Positions 44,301 to 51,900 of a stretch of DNA of 64,000 nucleotides are shown piece after piece; positions within the stretch are counted from its first letter, which is position 1; each line of letters starts with the position of its first letter. Below the pieces are notes generated by a model, which was given only the letters and a program-made list of their open reading frames with translations, ran no database searches and had not been told where the DNA came from. Made by a program: the position numbers and the translations under genes. The stretch is from Nonomuraea glycinis (GTDB lineage Bacteria > Actinomycetota > Actinomycetes > Streptosporangiales > Streptosporangiaceae). The stretch is from positions 476,745-540,744 of the forward strand of contig NZ_BMNK01000001.1 of the NCBI RefSeq assembly GCF_014646515.1, given 5' to 3'.

Positions 44301-44645
44301 GACGAGCTGCTCGAACCGCAGCGCGTCCACCTGGTCGGCCGCCACCCGCAGCGCGTAGCCGGAGGCGACCGTCACCAGCAGCCGGTTGGGGCCGCCGCGC
44401 GGGCGGCCGGGCTCCAGCACCCGGCGCAGTCGTGAGATGTAGACCTGCAGTCCCGACTGCGCGCCCTTGGCGGTGTCATCGGCCCACAGGTCGTACAGCA
44501 ACGTGTCCACGGGCACGACCTGACCCCTGGCCACGAGAAGCCGGGCGAGGACGGCGCGCTGCCGCAACCCGCCGAGGTCGAGTTCGTCGTTTTCGTACGC
44601 CTCGACTGGCCCCAGAACTCGGAACGCCACCATGTCAGCCGCCAC
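41271..44645 (-). CDS. BTAD-domain regulator with AAA ATPase and TPR-like region (1124 aa)
   Basis: An AfsR/DnrI-SARP-like N-terminus: winged helix (8-100; FRVLGPVEAY, LRQRAVLARLL, VDTLLYDLW), BTAD (105-250; FEQLVRAAGEHLEEGD, EEGWRLLALGLYRCGRQGDAL). Then a P-loop ATPase (Walker A GVAGAGKTT at 320-328; Walker B LLTLEDLHWAD near 420-430), and a long alpha-helical TPR-like C-terminus (about 600-1120). Such proteins are pathway or global regulators of secondary metabolism and development. GTG at 44645 or ATG at 44633 may be the start. No sensor partner gene nearby. Confidence 0.93.
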   Translation of the reverse strand: MAADMVAFRVLGPVEAYENDELDLGGLRQRAVLARLLVARGQVVPVDTLLYDLWADDTAKGAQSGLQVYISRLRRVLEPGRPRGGPNRLLVTVASGYALRVAADQVDALRFEQLVRAAGEHLEEGDPHSARGRLEKALGLWRGTPYSDFADQQWAEAEVNRLAEMRLVARERHADTGLRLGMHAETVPDLEALTTEHPLREEGWRLLALGLYRCGRQGDALAALRRTRAILADELGIDPGPALRKLESDILSQAPELELAAPPRTSRQVPAADTWPPRPATPVEPPPLDPEPFVGRDTELARLTTTAARTGRFQVAIVTGVAGAGKTTLLRRLGQQLTADGWMAASGACPDSSATPPGWAWVEILRTLVAGTGAGEYSQLLAPLLDDAAPDPDDDEVSGGFRLHRAVGGYLAGVARRAPVLLTLEDLHWADDQTLALLRALPSLLATSRVLLVVTCRESELDDRQADVLAALARLGPVRVGLSGLEPKAVAELVRATCVREIEEDAVESIVERTGGNPFFVRETVRLLDAEGAADRASAAEVLSRVPSGVRDVLRRRISRLPAGAQQILLQAAVIGRDVDVDVLVDVAGDEDAVVEAVEAALLAGLVTEPGPGMLRFDHDLVRDTIYSDASRLRRTRLHAAVAAVIERRAPSDVAALAHHYFLADAAEKAVHYAGLAAEQAERRFAHREAATLWEQATAAFDRTSGGTKQRLQLMLRRIKALALCGDMTAARLLRREAMDAALPLGDLELTARVAASLAVPHKGIARDFTRTAWEIVDVTEKALMELPEGEQSLRASLLTTLALELEGSSSPERGRQASLEALEVARQSGDPVLIAVALSGRLRQSYDIPAVDTRESIGRELLDVAQRSGQIATQALAHLVLLECAAARGEFAVADEHAAAADQLARQYDLPAPAAVHAWYSGQRQMIAGDYAGAERAYRDAARMTARAGMLEGRQDLPLIAAFCLHLVSGRAAEMVDVLAEAHQRGAKWTLDAYALALASAGHVPDAKAVAAVRPPVRPDFLYELAMTWRALAGMLLDDRERMVDCYDKLKPFADRIAGAGTGVVALWPVALTLGDLAVRLDLPDAARAHYDKALEVAQRVGVPRWVEAARRSVSNSPGSDRS

Positions 44646-44711
44646 GCTATGCGTGCTTCCGAATCACGCACAAGGCCCATGGTCGATAATCGCTGGTTAG
44701 GTTCGGGATAG

Positions 44712-45824
44712 TCACTGGGGGGCCTTCGAGATCGTCGATGATGGCGTTGCGGCGGCACCGCGGCCGTTGCGCCTGCGCAGGAGCGCCCACGCGCCCAGCG
44801 CGAGGCCGCCGAACGGGATCTCGACAGTGTAAGTCCAGAAGCCGAAGAGCAGTGCCGTCGCGGTCGCCGGAGCGGCCGCCATGCCGAAGGCGCTGGTGAG
44901 CAGGAAGACCACCCCGGCCTCCATGATCCCCGCGCCGCTGGGCGTGACCAGGGCGGAGGTGAGCACCCGGGACAGGGCGAAGACGGCGATCGACTGCGCC
45001 AGCCCCGGGTAGGCGCCGGTGGCGACCATGCAGGCGACCATGATCGCCCACTGGAGCCCCAGGAAGCCCGCCATGCCCAGCGACAGCCGCCCCCACCGGG
45101 TCCTGACGATCTCGGCGGTGTCGGACCGCAGCCGGTGGAAGGCCGCCGACGGCCGCACCTTCAGCCGGACCAGCCGCATGAGGAAGTCCAGCCCGGCGCC
45201 CAGGGCGTTGGCGGCGCGGTCCCAGTAGAGAGCGGCCGCGACCAGCGCGCACAGGCCCAGGATGGAGACCGCGCCGACCCAGCCGGCGTTGGCCACCGTC
45301 CGGTCGGGCACCTGCCCCGCCATGAGCAGCCCGATGATCCCCACAGCGGGCAGGATGAACCGGAACAGTGTGTTCCAGATGCCGCTGACCAGGGTCATGA
45401 CCACGATCGGCCGGTTGGCGAAGCCCCAGCCCCTGGTCATCGCGAAGGTCAGCGCCACCCCGGCCGCGCCGCCGAACGGCAGCAGGTTGCTCACCGCGCT
45501 GCCGGCGGCGTTGAGGGTGAGCGCCTGGAGGTTGTTCAGCCCGGGCAGCGAGCCGGTCAGCACGAACGTGTAGGCCAGCAGACTCAGCAACCACAGCGCG
45601 GCCATCCCCGCGATCGTGCCCGCCCCCAGCCCGCCGAACACGGCCCCGATCTCACTCCAGGAGACGGGCTTGCCGGTGAGCGTCCGCACGATCTGCGGCA
45701 GATAGATCACGAGCAGCACGGCCAGACCCAGGGACAGGACGGACAGTGCGCCCTGCAGCCACTTGTTCTTCATCGCTTCCAGTCTGTCGGGCGCGGAGCC
45801 CTTCCTGCGCGCTATTTCGGCCAT
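44712..45824 (-). CDS. Flippase-like/lysylphosphatidylglycerol synthase TM domain protein (UPF0104)
   Basis: A 370-residue polytopic protein of about eight spans with the UPF0104 motifs NAAGSAVSNLLPFGGAAGVAL and SRVLTSALVTPSGAGIMEAG. This domain flips or transports lipid-linked molecules in other bacteria, and is the N-terminal part of MprF. Here it stands alone. Overlaps the PIG-L gene by 13 bp, so these are co-transcribed; probably acts on the lipid-linked product of the PIG-L/GT4 pair. Confidence 0.88.
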   Translation of the reverse strand: MAEIARRKGSAPDRLEAMKNKWLQGALSVLSLGLAVLLVIYLPQIVRTLTGKPVSWSEIGAVFGGLGAGTIAGMAALWLLSLLAYTFVLTGSLPGLNNLQALTLNAAGSAVSNLLPFGGAAGVALTFAMTRGWGFANRPIVVMTLVSGIWNTLFRFILPAVGIIGLLMAGQVPDRTVANAGWVGAVSILGLCALVAAALYWDRAANALGAGLDFLMRLVRLKVRPSAAFHRLRSDTAEIVRTRWGRLSLGMAGFLGLQWAIMVACMVATGAYPGLAQSIAVFALSRVLTSALVTPSGAGIMEAGVVFLLTSAFGMAAAPATATALLFGFWTYTVEIPFGGLALGAWALLRRRNGRGAAATPSSTISKAPQ

Positions 45825-46630
45825 CGGTCGAAAGGATGATCCAGCCGAGTGCCGGGCGGCAGGTCACGGCGGACGAACCATTCGGTGCCGAAGACCAGAC
45901 GGTAGACGGGGCCGGGGACCTTCAGCATGACGGCCAGCGTGCGGTCGCTCTCGCCGCCGCTGGCCTGGGAGACGTGCGCGGCCATGGCGGCCCGCTTCTG
46001 CCTGGCGAACCTGCGCACGTTGACCCGGTGCGTGATCGTCTCGCTCGACGAATAGGCGCTCTCGAAGGTCCGTACGTCGAACTCCGGCGGGAACCGGTAG
46101 ACCCGGCCCGCCATCCTCAGCAGCTTGACCAGCGGGTCGCGGTTGACCGTCGCCTCCAGGACGATCTCCGTGCCCGCGATCTGCGCCGCCCGCTTGCCGA
46201 CCCGGTGCACCTGCACATGGTCCGGGTGGCCGTAGCCGCCGGCCGGGTCGTAGATCGACAGCAGGTCGGCGTTCTCCTCCTCGAGGATGGCGGCCAGCGC
46301 CTGGGCGGCCTGCTCGGAGTCGGCGTCGATGAAGGCGTTGTCGGGGCGCTCGTCGGCCACGCCGCCCTGCGGGCTGAGCCCCGAGTCGCCGTAGCCGAGA
46401 CACTCCACGCGGGCGCAGCCGAGCACGGCGGCCGACTCGTACAGCTCCTTCATCCGGGTCTCGCCGAGCGCCTCGCCCGGTCTCATCTCGGCCAGGCCGC
46501 GCTCGCCGGCGGTGGCCACCACCAGCACGACGCGGTGCCCCTCGGACGCGAGCATGGCCATCGTGCCCGCCGTCAGCAGGGCCTCGTCGTCGGGATGAGC
46601 GTGGAAGAACACAGCGGTACGTGGAGGCAC
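45812..46630 (-). CDS. PIG-L/LmbE-family N-acetylglucosamine deacetylase
   Basis: A 272-residue zinc hydrolase: FFHAHPDDEALLTAG (metal ligands H12, D15 region) and GHPDHVQVHRVG (metal His, catalytic motif). MshB and Mca are family members in mycothiol metabolism, but the neighbouring GT4 and flippase-like genes point to deacetylation of a GlcNAc-lipid instead. ATG at 46630; the divergent GT4 gene starts 24 bp away. Confidence 0.92.
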   Translation of the reverse strand: MPPRTAVFFHAHPDDEALLTAGTMAMLASEGHRVVLVVATAGERGLAEMRPGEALGETRMKELYESAAVLGCARVECLGYGDSGLSPQGGVADERPDNAFIDADSEQAAQALAAILEEENADLLSIYDPAGGYGHPDHVQVHRVGKRAAQIAGTEIVLEATVNRDPLVKLLRMAGRVYRFPPEFDVRTFESAYSSSETITHRVNVRRFARQKRAAMAAHVSQASGGESDRTLAVMLKVPGPVYRLVFGTEWFVRRDLPPGTRLDHPFDRWPK

Positions 46631-46653
46631 AGGGCCAGATTAGTCTGGGAGGG

Positions 46654-47859
46654 GTGCGGATCTTTCACGTGAGTGACTGTTACCTGCCGAGACTCGGGGG
46701 GATCGAGGTGCAGGTGGCCGATCTCGTCCGGATGCAGCGCGAGTCCGGTCACGAGGTCGAGGTGGCCACCGCCACCCGAGGGGAGCCGCTGCCCGGCGTG
46801 CATCGGATCGTCGCGCGGATGCCCTTCGACCTGCCCGTGCACCCCGCCGGAGTGAGCCATCTCACGCGGCGGCTGGCGCTGTCGCGGCCCGAGGTGGTGC
46901 ACGTGCACATGGGGGCGGTCTCGCCGTTCGCCTGGATGGGGGTGCGTGCCGCCGTGCGCGCCGGGCTGCCGTGCGTGGTCACCGTGCACAGCATGTGGGA
47001 TCCGCTCACCCGCGCCCTCTACCGGCTGCTCAGACTCGGGTACGGCTGGCAGCGGTGGTCCTTGGTGGCCACCACGGTCAGCAACGCCGCGGCCGTCCCC
47101 ATCCGCTCGATCGCCGGCCCCCGGGTGCCGGTCCACGTGGTCTCCAACGGCCTCGACCTGTCCGGCTGGCGCCACACCCCCACCGAACCCCTGACCAGGC
47201 CCTGTGCCCAAACCTCTGACGAGGCCCCTGCCGTTACGGCCGGGACCCCGGCCAGGCCCTCCGCCGACGCCCTCGACGAGGGCCCGGTCAGCCCGCCGGT
47301 CGACGGTGTGCACCTGGTGGCGGTGGGGCGTCTGGCGCCACGCAAGCAGCCCGTGCGCCTGCTCAAGCTGCTGGCCTCGGTGCGCTCCCGGGTTCCGGCG
47401 GCCGTCCCGCTGCGGGTCACCGTGGTGGGCGACGGGCCGGCCCGCGGCTCCATGGAGCGCTATCTGGCCAGGCACGGCATGACCGACTGGGTCTCGCTGC
47501 CCGGCCGCTACACCCGCGAGCAGATCGCCAAGGTCCTGGAGTCGGCCGACGTCTTCGTGGCGCCCGCGCCGCGCGAGTCGTTCGGCATCGCGGCCCTGGA
47601 GGCCCGCGCGGCCGGGCTGCCGGTGGTCGCGCGGGCGCAGAGCGGCGTCGCGGACTTCGTCGCGCACGGCACCGAGGGCCTGCTCGGCCGCGACCTCGAC
47701 GCGCTGGCCGAGGCGGTGGCCAGGCTCTGCGTGGACACCGGCCTGCGTGAGCGCATCACCGCGCACAACCGCGCCACGACACCGTCCGCGGGCGCGTGGC
47801 CGACGGTCCTGGCAGGCTTCGACCGGGCTTACGCCCAAGCCGCCGCCGGAACCGCGTAG
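46654..47859 (+). CDS. Family 4 glycosyltransferase
   Basis: A 401-residue GT-B enzyme: VSDCYLPRLGGIEVQVADL (N-terminal Gly loop), HVHMGAVSP, VSNGLDLSGW, and the donor site APRESFGIAALEARAAGLPVVA (EX7E). An unusual Pro/Ala/Thr-rich insert (about 185-225) joins the two Rossmann domains. GTG 46654 gives a start at the conserved VRIFHVSD; GTG 46621 would overlap the divergent gene. The stop codon lies inside a 29-bp tandem repeat. Confidence 0.88.
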   Translation: MRIFHVSDCYLPRLGGIEVQVADLVRMQRESGHEVEVATATRGEPLPGVHRIVARMPFDLPVHPAGVSHLTRRLALSRPEVVHVHMGAVSPFAWMGVRAAVRAGLPCVVTVHSMWDPLTRALYRLLRLGYGWQRWSLVATTVSNAAAVPIRSIAGPRVPVHVVSNGLDLSGWRHTPTEPLTRPCAQTSDEAPAVTAGTPARPSADALDEGPVSPPVDGVHLVAVGRLAPRKQPVRLLKLLASVRSRVPAAVPLRVTVVGDGPARGSMERYLARHGMTDWVSLPGRYTREQIAKVLESADVFVAPAPRESFGIAALEARAAGLPVVARAQSGVADFVAHGTEGLLGRDLDALAEAVARLCVDTGLRERITAHNRATTPSAGAWPTVLAGFDRAYAQAAAGTA

Positions 47860-47925
47860 GAGGTCCGGCGCGCGGTGGAGACGCGTAGGAGGTCCAGCGC
47901 GCGGCGGGAGCGCGTGAGAGATCCC
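47853..47925 (+). repeat. 29-bp tandem repeat across the GT4 stop codon
   Basis: Units at 47853-47881 and 47882-47910 begin CGCGTAGGAGGTCC and differ at three or four positions; a decayed third begins at 47911 (CGCGTGAGAGATCC). Unit 1 contains the TAG stop of the glycosyltransferase gene; unit 2 copies it. Confidence 0.82.
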
Positions 47926-47950
47926 GCCTACTCGGGCGCGCCGGATTGGG

Positions 47951-49441
47951 TCAGGAGCGGTGGAGGACCACGTAGCCGTCGCGTTCGAAGACCTTGGCGT
48001 ACCCCTCCGACAGCAGCAGGTCCACCTGGGCGAGTTGCTCCTCCGGCCCGCCGAAGGGGAACTCCCAGCGGGAGGTGTCGGCCACCACCCAGTCGGCGCC
48101 GTTCGGGCGGCCGGTCCACAGCAGGACGGTGGTGCGGCCCGTCAGCGCGGGGCCGAGGGAGTTCGCCGCCTCGACCGTCACCCCCGAGGGGATCTTGGCG
48201 ACGGCCGCGGCGGCGGCGGCCGTCTTGACCGGGTCTCCCCGGTAGAAGTCGCGATGGTAAAGCTGGTCCAGGCCGAAGCGGGGGACCAGGGTCAGGGCGA
48301 CGGCGGCGACCGCCACCGCCCAGGTCAGCCTGAGGGAGCGGTCCTCACCCCGGCCGAGCCGGCGCAGCAGCCTGGCCAGTCCGTCCACACCCGCGCAGAA
48401 CAGGACCACCACGATGAACGCGTTGTAGTGGAAGTCCGACTGCCACCACAGGTGCCGGTCCGACAGCATGCGCTCCAGCACGAGCGGCAGCGCCACCAGC
48501 GTCAGCGGCGACAGCAGGCAGAGCAGCAGCGTGGGCCAGGCCAGCAGGAACAGCGTGTCGACCTTCGCCTCGTCGCTGAACGGCAGCAGCAGCGTGGCCA
48601 GGGGGTCGCGCGCCATCCCGAGCAGCGCGCCCGGCAGGTCGGCGCCGAAGTGGCCATAGGCCCAGGTGTCCCGGGTGTCGCCGCCCAGCATGGGGATGAT
48701 CGCGCCACGCGCCGCCATGAGCCCCCCCAGGCCCACCAGGGCGCAGCACACGCCGCGCAGGCGGTCGCCGATCCAGAACAGGTAGCCGCCGAAGCCGATC
48801 ACCATGAGCCCCATGTCCTCCTTGACCAGCAGGAGGGCGAACATGGCGAGGAAGGCGGGCAGCGTCTTGCCCGCCTGGTAGCGCTCAATCATGATCGCGG
48901 AGAGCAGCGGCACGAACATGGCCTCGTGCGCGTCGAACGAGGCCGCCTGCGCGAGTGGCCCCGACAGCGCGAACGCCACCGCGACCAGGTAGGCGGGGGC
49001 GGTCCCGAGCACCCGCCGGGTGTACAGCCAGACGAACGGGACGGCCGCCGCGAGCAGCAGCGCCTGCGCGACGATCAGCGACTCCGGCCCGTCATGCACC
49101 CAGTAGAACGGCGCCAGCAGGGCGTAGACGGGCGAGAAGTGGTCGGCCAGCTGAAGGTAGTCCAGCCCCCGGTCGTGCCACGCCCCCATGACGGGCACGT
49201 ACGGAGGCCGGAAGGCGGCGTAGTTGCGTACCGCCTGATCCACGATGACCAGGTCGACGGTGGAGGCCCGGTAGGTGGCCAGCTTGACGAGGCCGATCGC
49301 CGCGTAGGCGGCGGCCGCGACCAGGCAGATGAGTCCGACGCGCGGGCGATGTCCGCTGAGCACGGCCGGTCGGCCGGCGGGGGCGGCGCCAGGCACCCCG
49401 GATGGCGCCGCCGGCGCGTCCCGCTTCACGTGCAGCCACAC
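47951..49441 (-). CDS. DUF2079 polytopic membrane protein
   Basis: A 496-residue protein with about 11 spans and the DUF2079 marks: DLVIVDQAVRNYAAF, HFSPVYALLAPFYWV, SFDAHEAMFVPLL, LLVKEDMGL and QSDFHYNAFIVVVLF, ending in a soluble domain (SGVTVEAANSLGPALTGR). The family is GT-C-like, thought to transfer sugars from polyprenyl donors on the outer face; acidic residues DHFSP and VKEDMG are candidate catalytic sites. GTG start. Confidence 0.85.
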   Translation of the reverse strand: MWLHVKRDAPAAPSGVPGAAPAGRPAVLSGHRPRVGLICLVAAAAYAAIGLVKLATYRASTVDLVIVDQAVRNYAAFRPPYVPVMGAWHDRGLDYLQLADHFSPVYALLAPFYWVHDGPESLIVAQALLLAAAVPFVWLYTRRVLGTAPAYLVAVAFALSGPLAQAASFDAHEAMFVPLLSAIMIERYQAGKTLPAFLAMFALLLVKEDMGLMVIGFGGYLFWIGDRLRGVCCALVGLGGLMAARGAIIPMLGGDTRDTWAYGHFGADLPGALLGMARDPLATLLLPFSDEAKVDTLFLLAWPTLLLCLLSPLTLVALPLVLERMLSDRHLWWQSDFHYNAFIVVVLFCAGVDGLARLLRRLGRGEDRSLRLTWAVAVAAVALTLVPRFGLDQLYHRDFYRGDPVKTAAAAAAVAKIPSGVTVEAANSLGPALTGRTTVLLWTGRPNGADWVVADTSRWEFPFGGPEEQLAQVDLLLSEGYAKVFERDGYVVLHRS

Positions 49442-49519
49442 TACCGATTTCCCATCAAAGCCGCCCCGGCTTGCCGCACCGTCCTGCCCCCCGCAGGCGG
49501 AGCGGCCGCCGGGCTCTCA

Positions 49520-49891
49520 TCAGGAGCAGGCGCTCGTGATCTTGGTCTGGAAGTCCTGGATCTTCGTGGTGAAGGTGCTGACGTTGGTCATGTCGCCCTT
49601 CATGCTGTCGAAGCCGGCGGCGAGGTCGTTCAGCGCGGCGGCGATCTCACCGTCGTGCTTGCTCGCGAGATCCTTGGTCTTCGTGGCCGCGTCCTGCGAG
49701 GCCTTCTCGATGGCCGCCGGGTCGGTCGCGCTCTTGGTGACCGCGCTGGACCAGTCGGTGGTGATCTTGCTGGCCTCTTGAGCCGCGGTGTTGCAGTCCA
49801 CTGCGGTTCCGATGGCGCCACAGGCGGCGGTCATTGCGGCGAGGGTGAGCGTCGCGAACGCGATGGCGATGCGACGGCGAGGGGGAGTCAT
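49520..49891 (-). CDS. Small putative lipoprotein (123 aa)
   Basis: N-terminal signal with TLTLAAMTAACG; the Cys could be lipidated although the lipobox is weak. The mature part is helical and rich in Ala/Lys/Thr, with a second Cys pair (VDCNT near 40 and SACS at the end). ATG 49891 with GAAGGG; longer forms start in a region without coding character. Function unknown. Confidence 0.65.
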   Translation of the reverse strand: MTPPRRRIAIAFATLTLAAMTAACGAIGTAVDCNTAAQEASKITTDWSSAVTKSATDPAAIEKASQDAATKTKDLASKHDGEIAAALNDLAAGFDSMKGDMTNVSTFTTKIQDFQTKITSACS

Positions 49892-50005
49892 TTCCGTGCC
49901 CTTCGTTGGATGGGAGACGAGGAGACGGTATGGCCGCGTTCTTGACTGCCGCTTGCACCCCACTAACACCAACCGCATCAAGTCCGCGTAAAAGGATGCA
50001 GCCTC

Positions 50006-50034
50006 TTGACAGCCTCCTGGGCCGAGCTGACTAT
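50006..50034 (+). promoter_or_regulatory. Probable promoter of the Rieske oxygenase gene
   Basis: TTGACA (50006-50011), a 17-bp spacer, and GACTAT (50029-50034, matching A2, A5 and T6 of TATAAT). It lies 49 bp upstream of the TTG start, with an operator-like palindrome downstream in the leader. Confidence 0.5.
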
Positions 50035-50055
50035 GTCGCATATAGAGCAACTCGG

Positions 50056-50068
50056 TGCGTATTACGCA
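50056..50068. promoter_or_regulatory. TGCGTA-T-TACGCA palindrome (putative operator)
   Basis: Perfect 6+6 inverted repeat with a single central base, in the 5' leader 3 bp before AAGGAG of the Rieske gene. Position suggests a repressor that blocks clearance or a translational switch. Confidence 0.5.
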
Positions 50069-50082
50069 ACAAGGAGTGTCCC

Positions 50083-51195
50083 TTGGACAGCACTTCGAGT
50101 TTGATCTCCACCATGCCCGGACGCTCCTACACCGACCCGACCGTGTTCGCCGAGGAGCAAGCGAAGATCTTCGAAGCGCTGTGGTTCTGCGCGGTCCGAT
50201 CGGACCAGCTCAGCAAGCCCGGGGCCTTCAAGACGGTCCAGGTGGGCAGGGAGAACGTGATCGTCGTCCGGGGCCGGGACGGAGCCTTGCGGGCCTTCCT
50301 CAACGTCTGCAGGCACCGCGGCGCGCGCCTGTGCGTGGAGGAGGACGGCGAGGTCAAGCGGACCATCAGGTGCGCCTACCACGCGTGGTCCTACGACCTG
50401 GACGGCACGCTCGTGGCCGCCCCGAACCTGGTCAAGATGCCCGACATCGACCGCGTCGAGTACGGCCTGATCCCCGTGAGCCTGCGTGAGTGGCTGGGGT
50501 ACGCCTGGGTCTGCCTGGCCGACGAGCCGCCCTCGTTCGAGGAGACGGTGATGCACGCGGCCGTCGAACGGCTGGGCGACCTGGCCGCGATCGAGCACTA
50601 CCACGTGGACGACCTGGCTCTCGGGCGGCGCATCCGCTACGACGTGCGGGCCAACTGGAAGCTCATCGTCGAGAACTTCATGGAGTGCTACCACTGCGCC
50701 ACCATCCACCCCGAGCTGACCGCGGTGCTGCCGGAGTTCGCCGGAGGTTACGCCGCGCAGTACTACGTGGGCCACGGGGCGGAGTTCGCCCAGCGGGTCG
50801 AGGGGTTCACGGTGGACGGCAGCCCCGGCTTCGGCAAGCTGCCCGACGTGTCGGAGGAGCAGGACCGGCGCTATTACGCGATCACCGTCAAGCCGCAGGT
50901 CTTCGTCAACCTGGTCCCCGACCATGTGATCATGCACCGGATGTATCCGCTGGCCGTCGACCGCACGATCGTGGAGTGCGACTGGCTCTACCACCCCGAC
51001 GTGGTGGCGTCGGGGGCCGACCTGTCGCTGTCGGTCGAGTTGTTCCACCGGGTCAACGAGCAGGACTTCGACGCCTGCGAACGGACCCAGCCCGGCATGT
51101 CGTCACGCGCGTACGGCAAGGGCGGCGTGCTGGTGCCCAGTGAGCACCACATCTCCGCCTTTCACGACTGGGTGAACCAGCGCTTGCGTGGATAG
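50083..51195 (+). CDS. Rieske [2Fe-2S] ring-hydroxylating-type oxygenase alpha subunit
   Basis: A 370-residue oxygenase: Rieske site C76-R-H78 and C97-A-Y-H100, catalytic non-haem iron site ENFMECYHCATIHPEL (H204, H209) with the third ligand Asp in the C-terminal region. The N-terminal PGRSYTDPTVFAEEQAKIFEALWFC and the RGRDGALRAFLNVCRHRG run resemble GbcA/stachydrine/carnitine-type quaternary-ammonium demethylases rather than classical aromatic dioxygenases. TTG at 50083 with AAGGAG. No reductase gene is adjacent, so it must borrow one. It overlaps the convergent DUF1707 gene by 34 bp. Confidence 0.88.
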   Translation: MDSTSSLISTMPGRSYTDPTVFAEEQAKIFEALWFCAVRSDQLSKPGAFKTVQVGRENVIVVRGRDGALRAFLNVCRHRGARLCVEEDGEVKRTIRCAYHAWSYDLDGTLVAAPNLVKMPDIDRVEYGLIPVSLREWLGYAWVCLADEPPSFEETVMHAAVERLGDLAAIEHYHVDDLALGRRIRYDVRANWKLIVENFMECYHCATIHPELTAVLPEFAGGYAAQYYVGHGAEFAQRVEGFTVDGSPGFGKLPDVSEEQDRRYYAITVKPQVFVNLVPDHVIMHRMYPLAVDRTIVECDWLYHPDVVASGADLSLSVELFHRVNEQDFDACERTQPGMSSRAYGKGGVLVPSEHHISAFHDWVNQRLRG

Positions 51196-51719
51196 CGGAC
51201 CGCGAGCTGGCCGTACTTGCTCCCGCCCGTCACCACCACGTGCAGGGCGCCGGGCCGGGGGCGGCCGGCCACGGTGGAGGAGGCCGAGCCGTAGGTGGTG
51301 CGGAAGCCGTCGATGTTCGCGGTGGCGCCCTCCGGCAGCACGATCTTGGCGGAGCCGTACTTGAGCTCCAGCTCGATCTCGACGACCGGATGCGGGACGA
51401 CCGCCTCGGTGAAGTCGAGGTGGGCGCCGCCGTGCTTGGTGACGATCCGCAGGCGGTGGGGGACGGCCCAGTCGCCCGTGCGCTTCACGTGGTCGTGCAC
51501 GGTCTCCAGCAGGACGGCTTCCTCCTCCGCCGATGGCGTTGCGGCGGGGAGGTCCTCGACCAGCTTGGTGAGATCGGCGCCGACCTTCGCGGTCAGCGCC
51601 TGTCCCAGACGGTCCTCAAGCTCGAGGTGGTCCAGCCGGCCTTCGGTGAAGGCCTGCTGGAGCCGCTGGGTGATGCGCTCTCGATCCGCGTCTGAGACGC
51701 GGATCTGCATGTCCGACAT
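51162..51719 (-). CDS. DUF1707 domain protein
   Basis: A 185-residue protein: DUF1707 (residues 4-57; IRVSDADRERITQRLQ, then EGRLDHLELEDRLGQALTAK) joined to a C-terminal beta-helix-like toast-rack domain (about 95-180; VEIELELKYGSAKIVLPEG, YGSASSTVAG, SKYGQLAVRYPRKRW). Typical of actinobacterial envelope or signalling proteins. Starts at 51719 or ATG 51710. Confidence 0.9.
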   Translation of the reverse strand: MSDMQIRVSDADRERITQRLQQAFTEGRLDHLELEDRLGQALTAKVGADLTKLVEDLPAATPSAEEEAVLLETVHDHVKRTGDWAVPHRLRIVTKHGGAHLDFTEAVVPHPVVEIELELKYGSAKIVLPEGATANIDGFRTTYGSASSTVAGRPRPGALHVVVTGGSKYGQLAVRYPRKRWFTQS

Positions 51720-51900
51720 ACATCGAGCATAGGTAAAGGGGTCTCAAAACGGGAGCAACTTACCGGTGGGCGTACGCAGATCGAGGGGGAGCGGCCGACG
51801 GGGAGGCCGAGGGCGCTGGACGACCTGTTGAGTCTTCACGATTGAATAGGTACCCAACAGTGTGCCTTGAACTCCTCAAGGACGGGTAGCGTGGTAAGCG

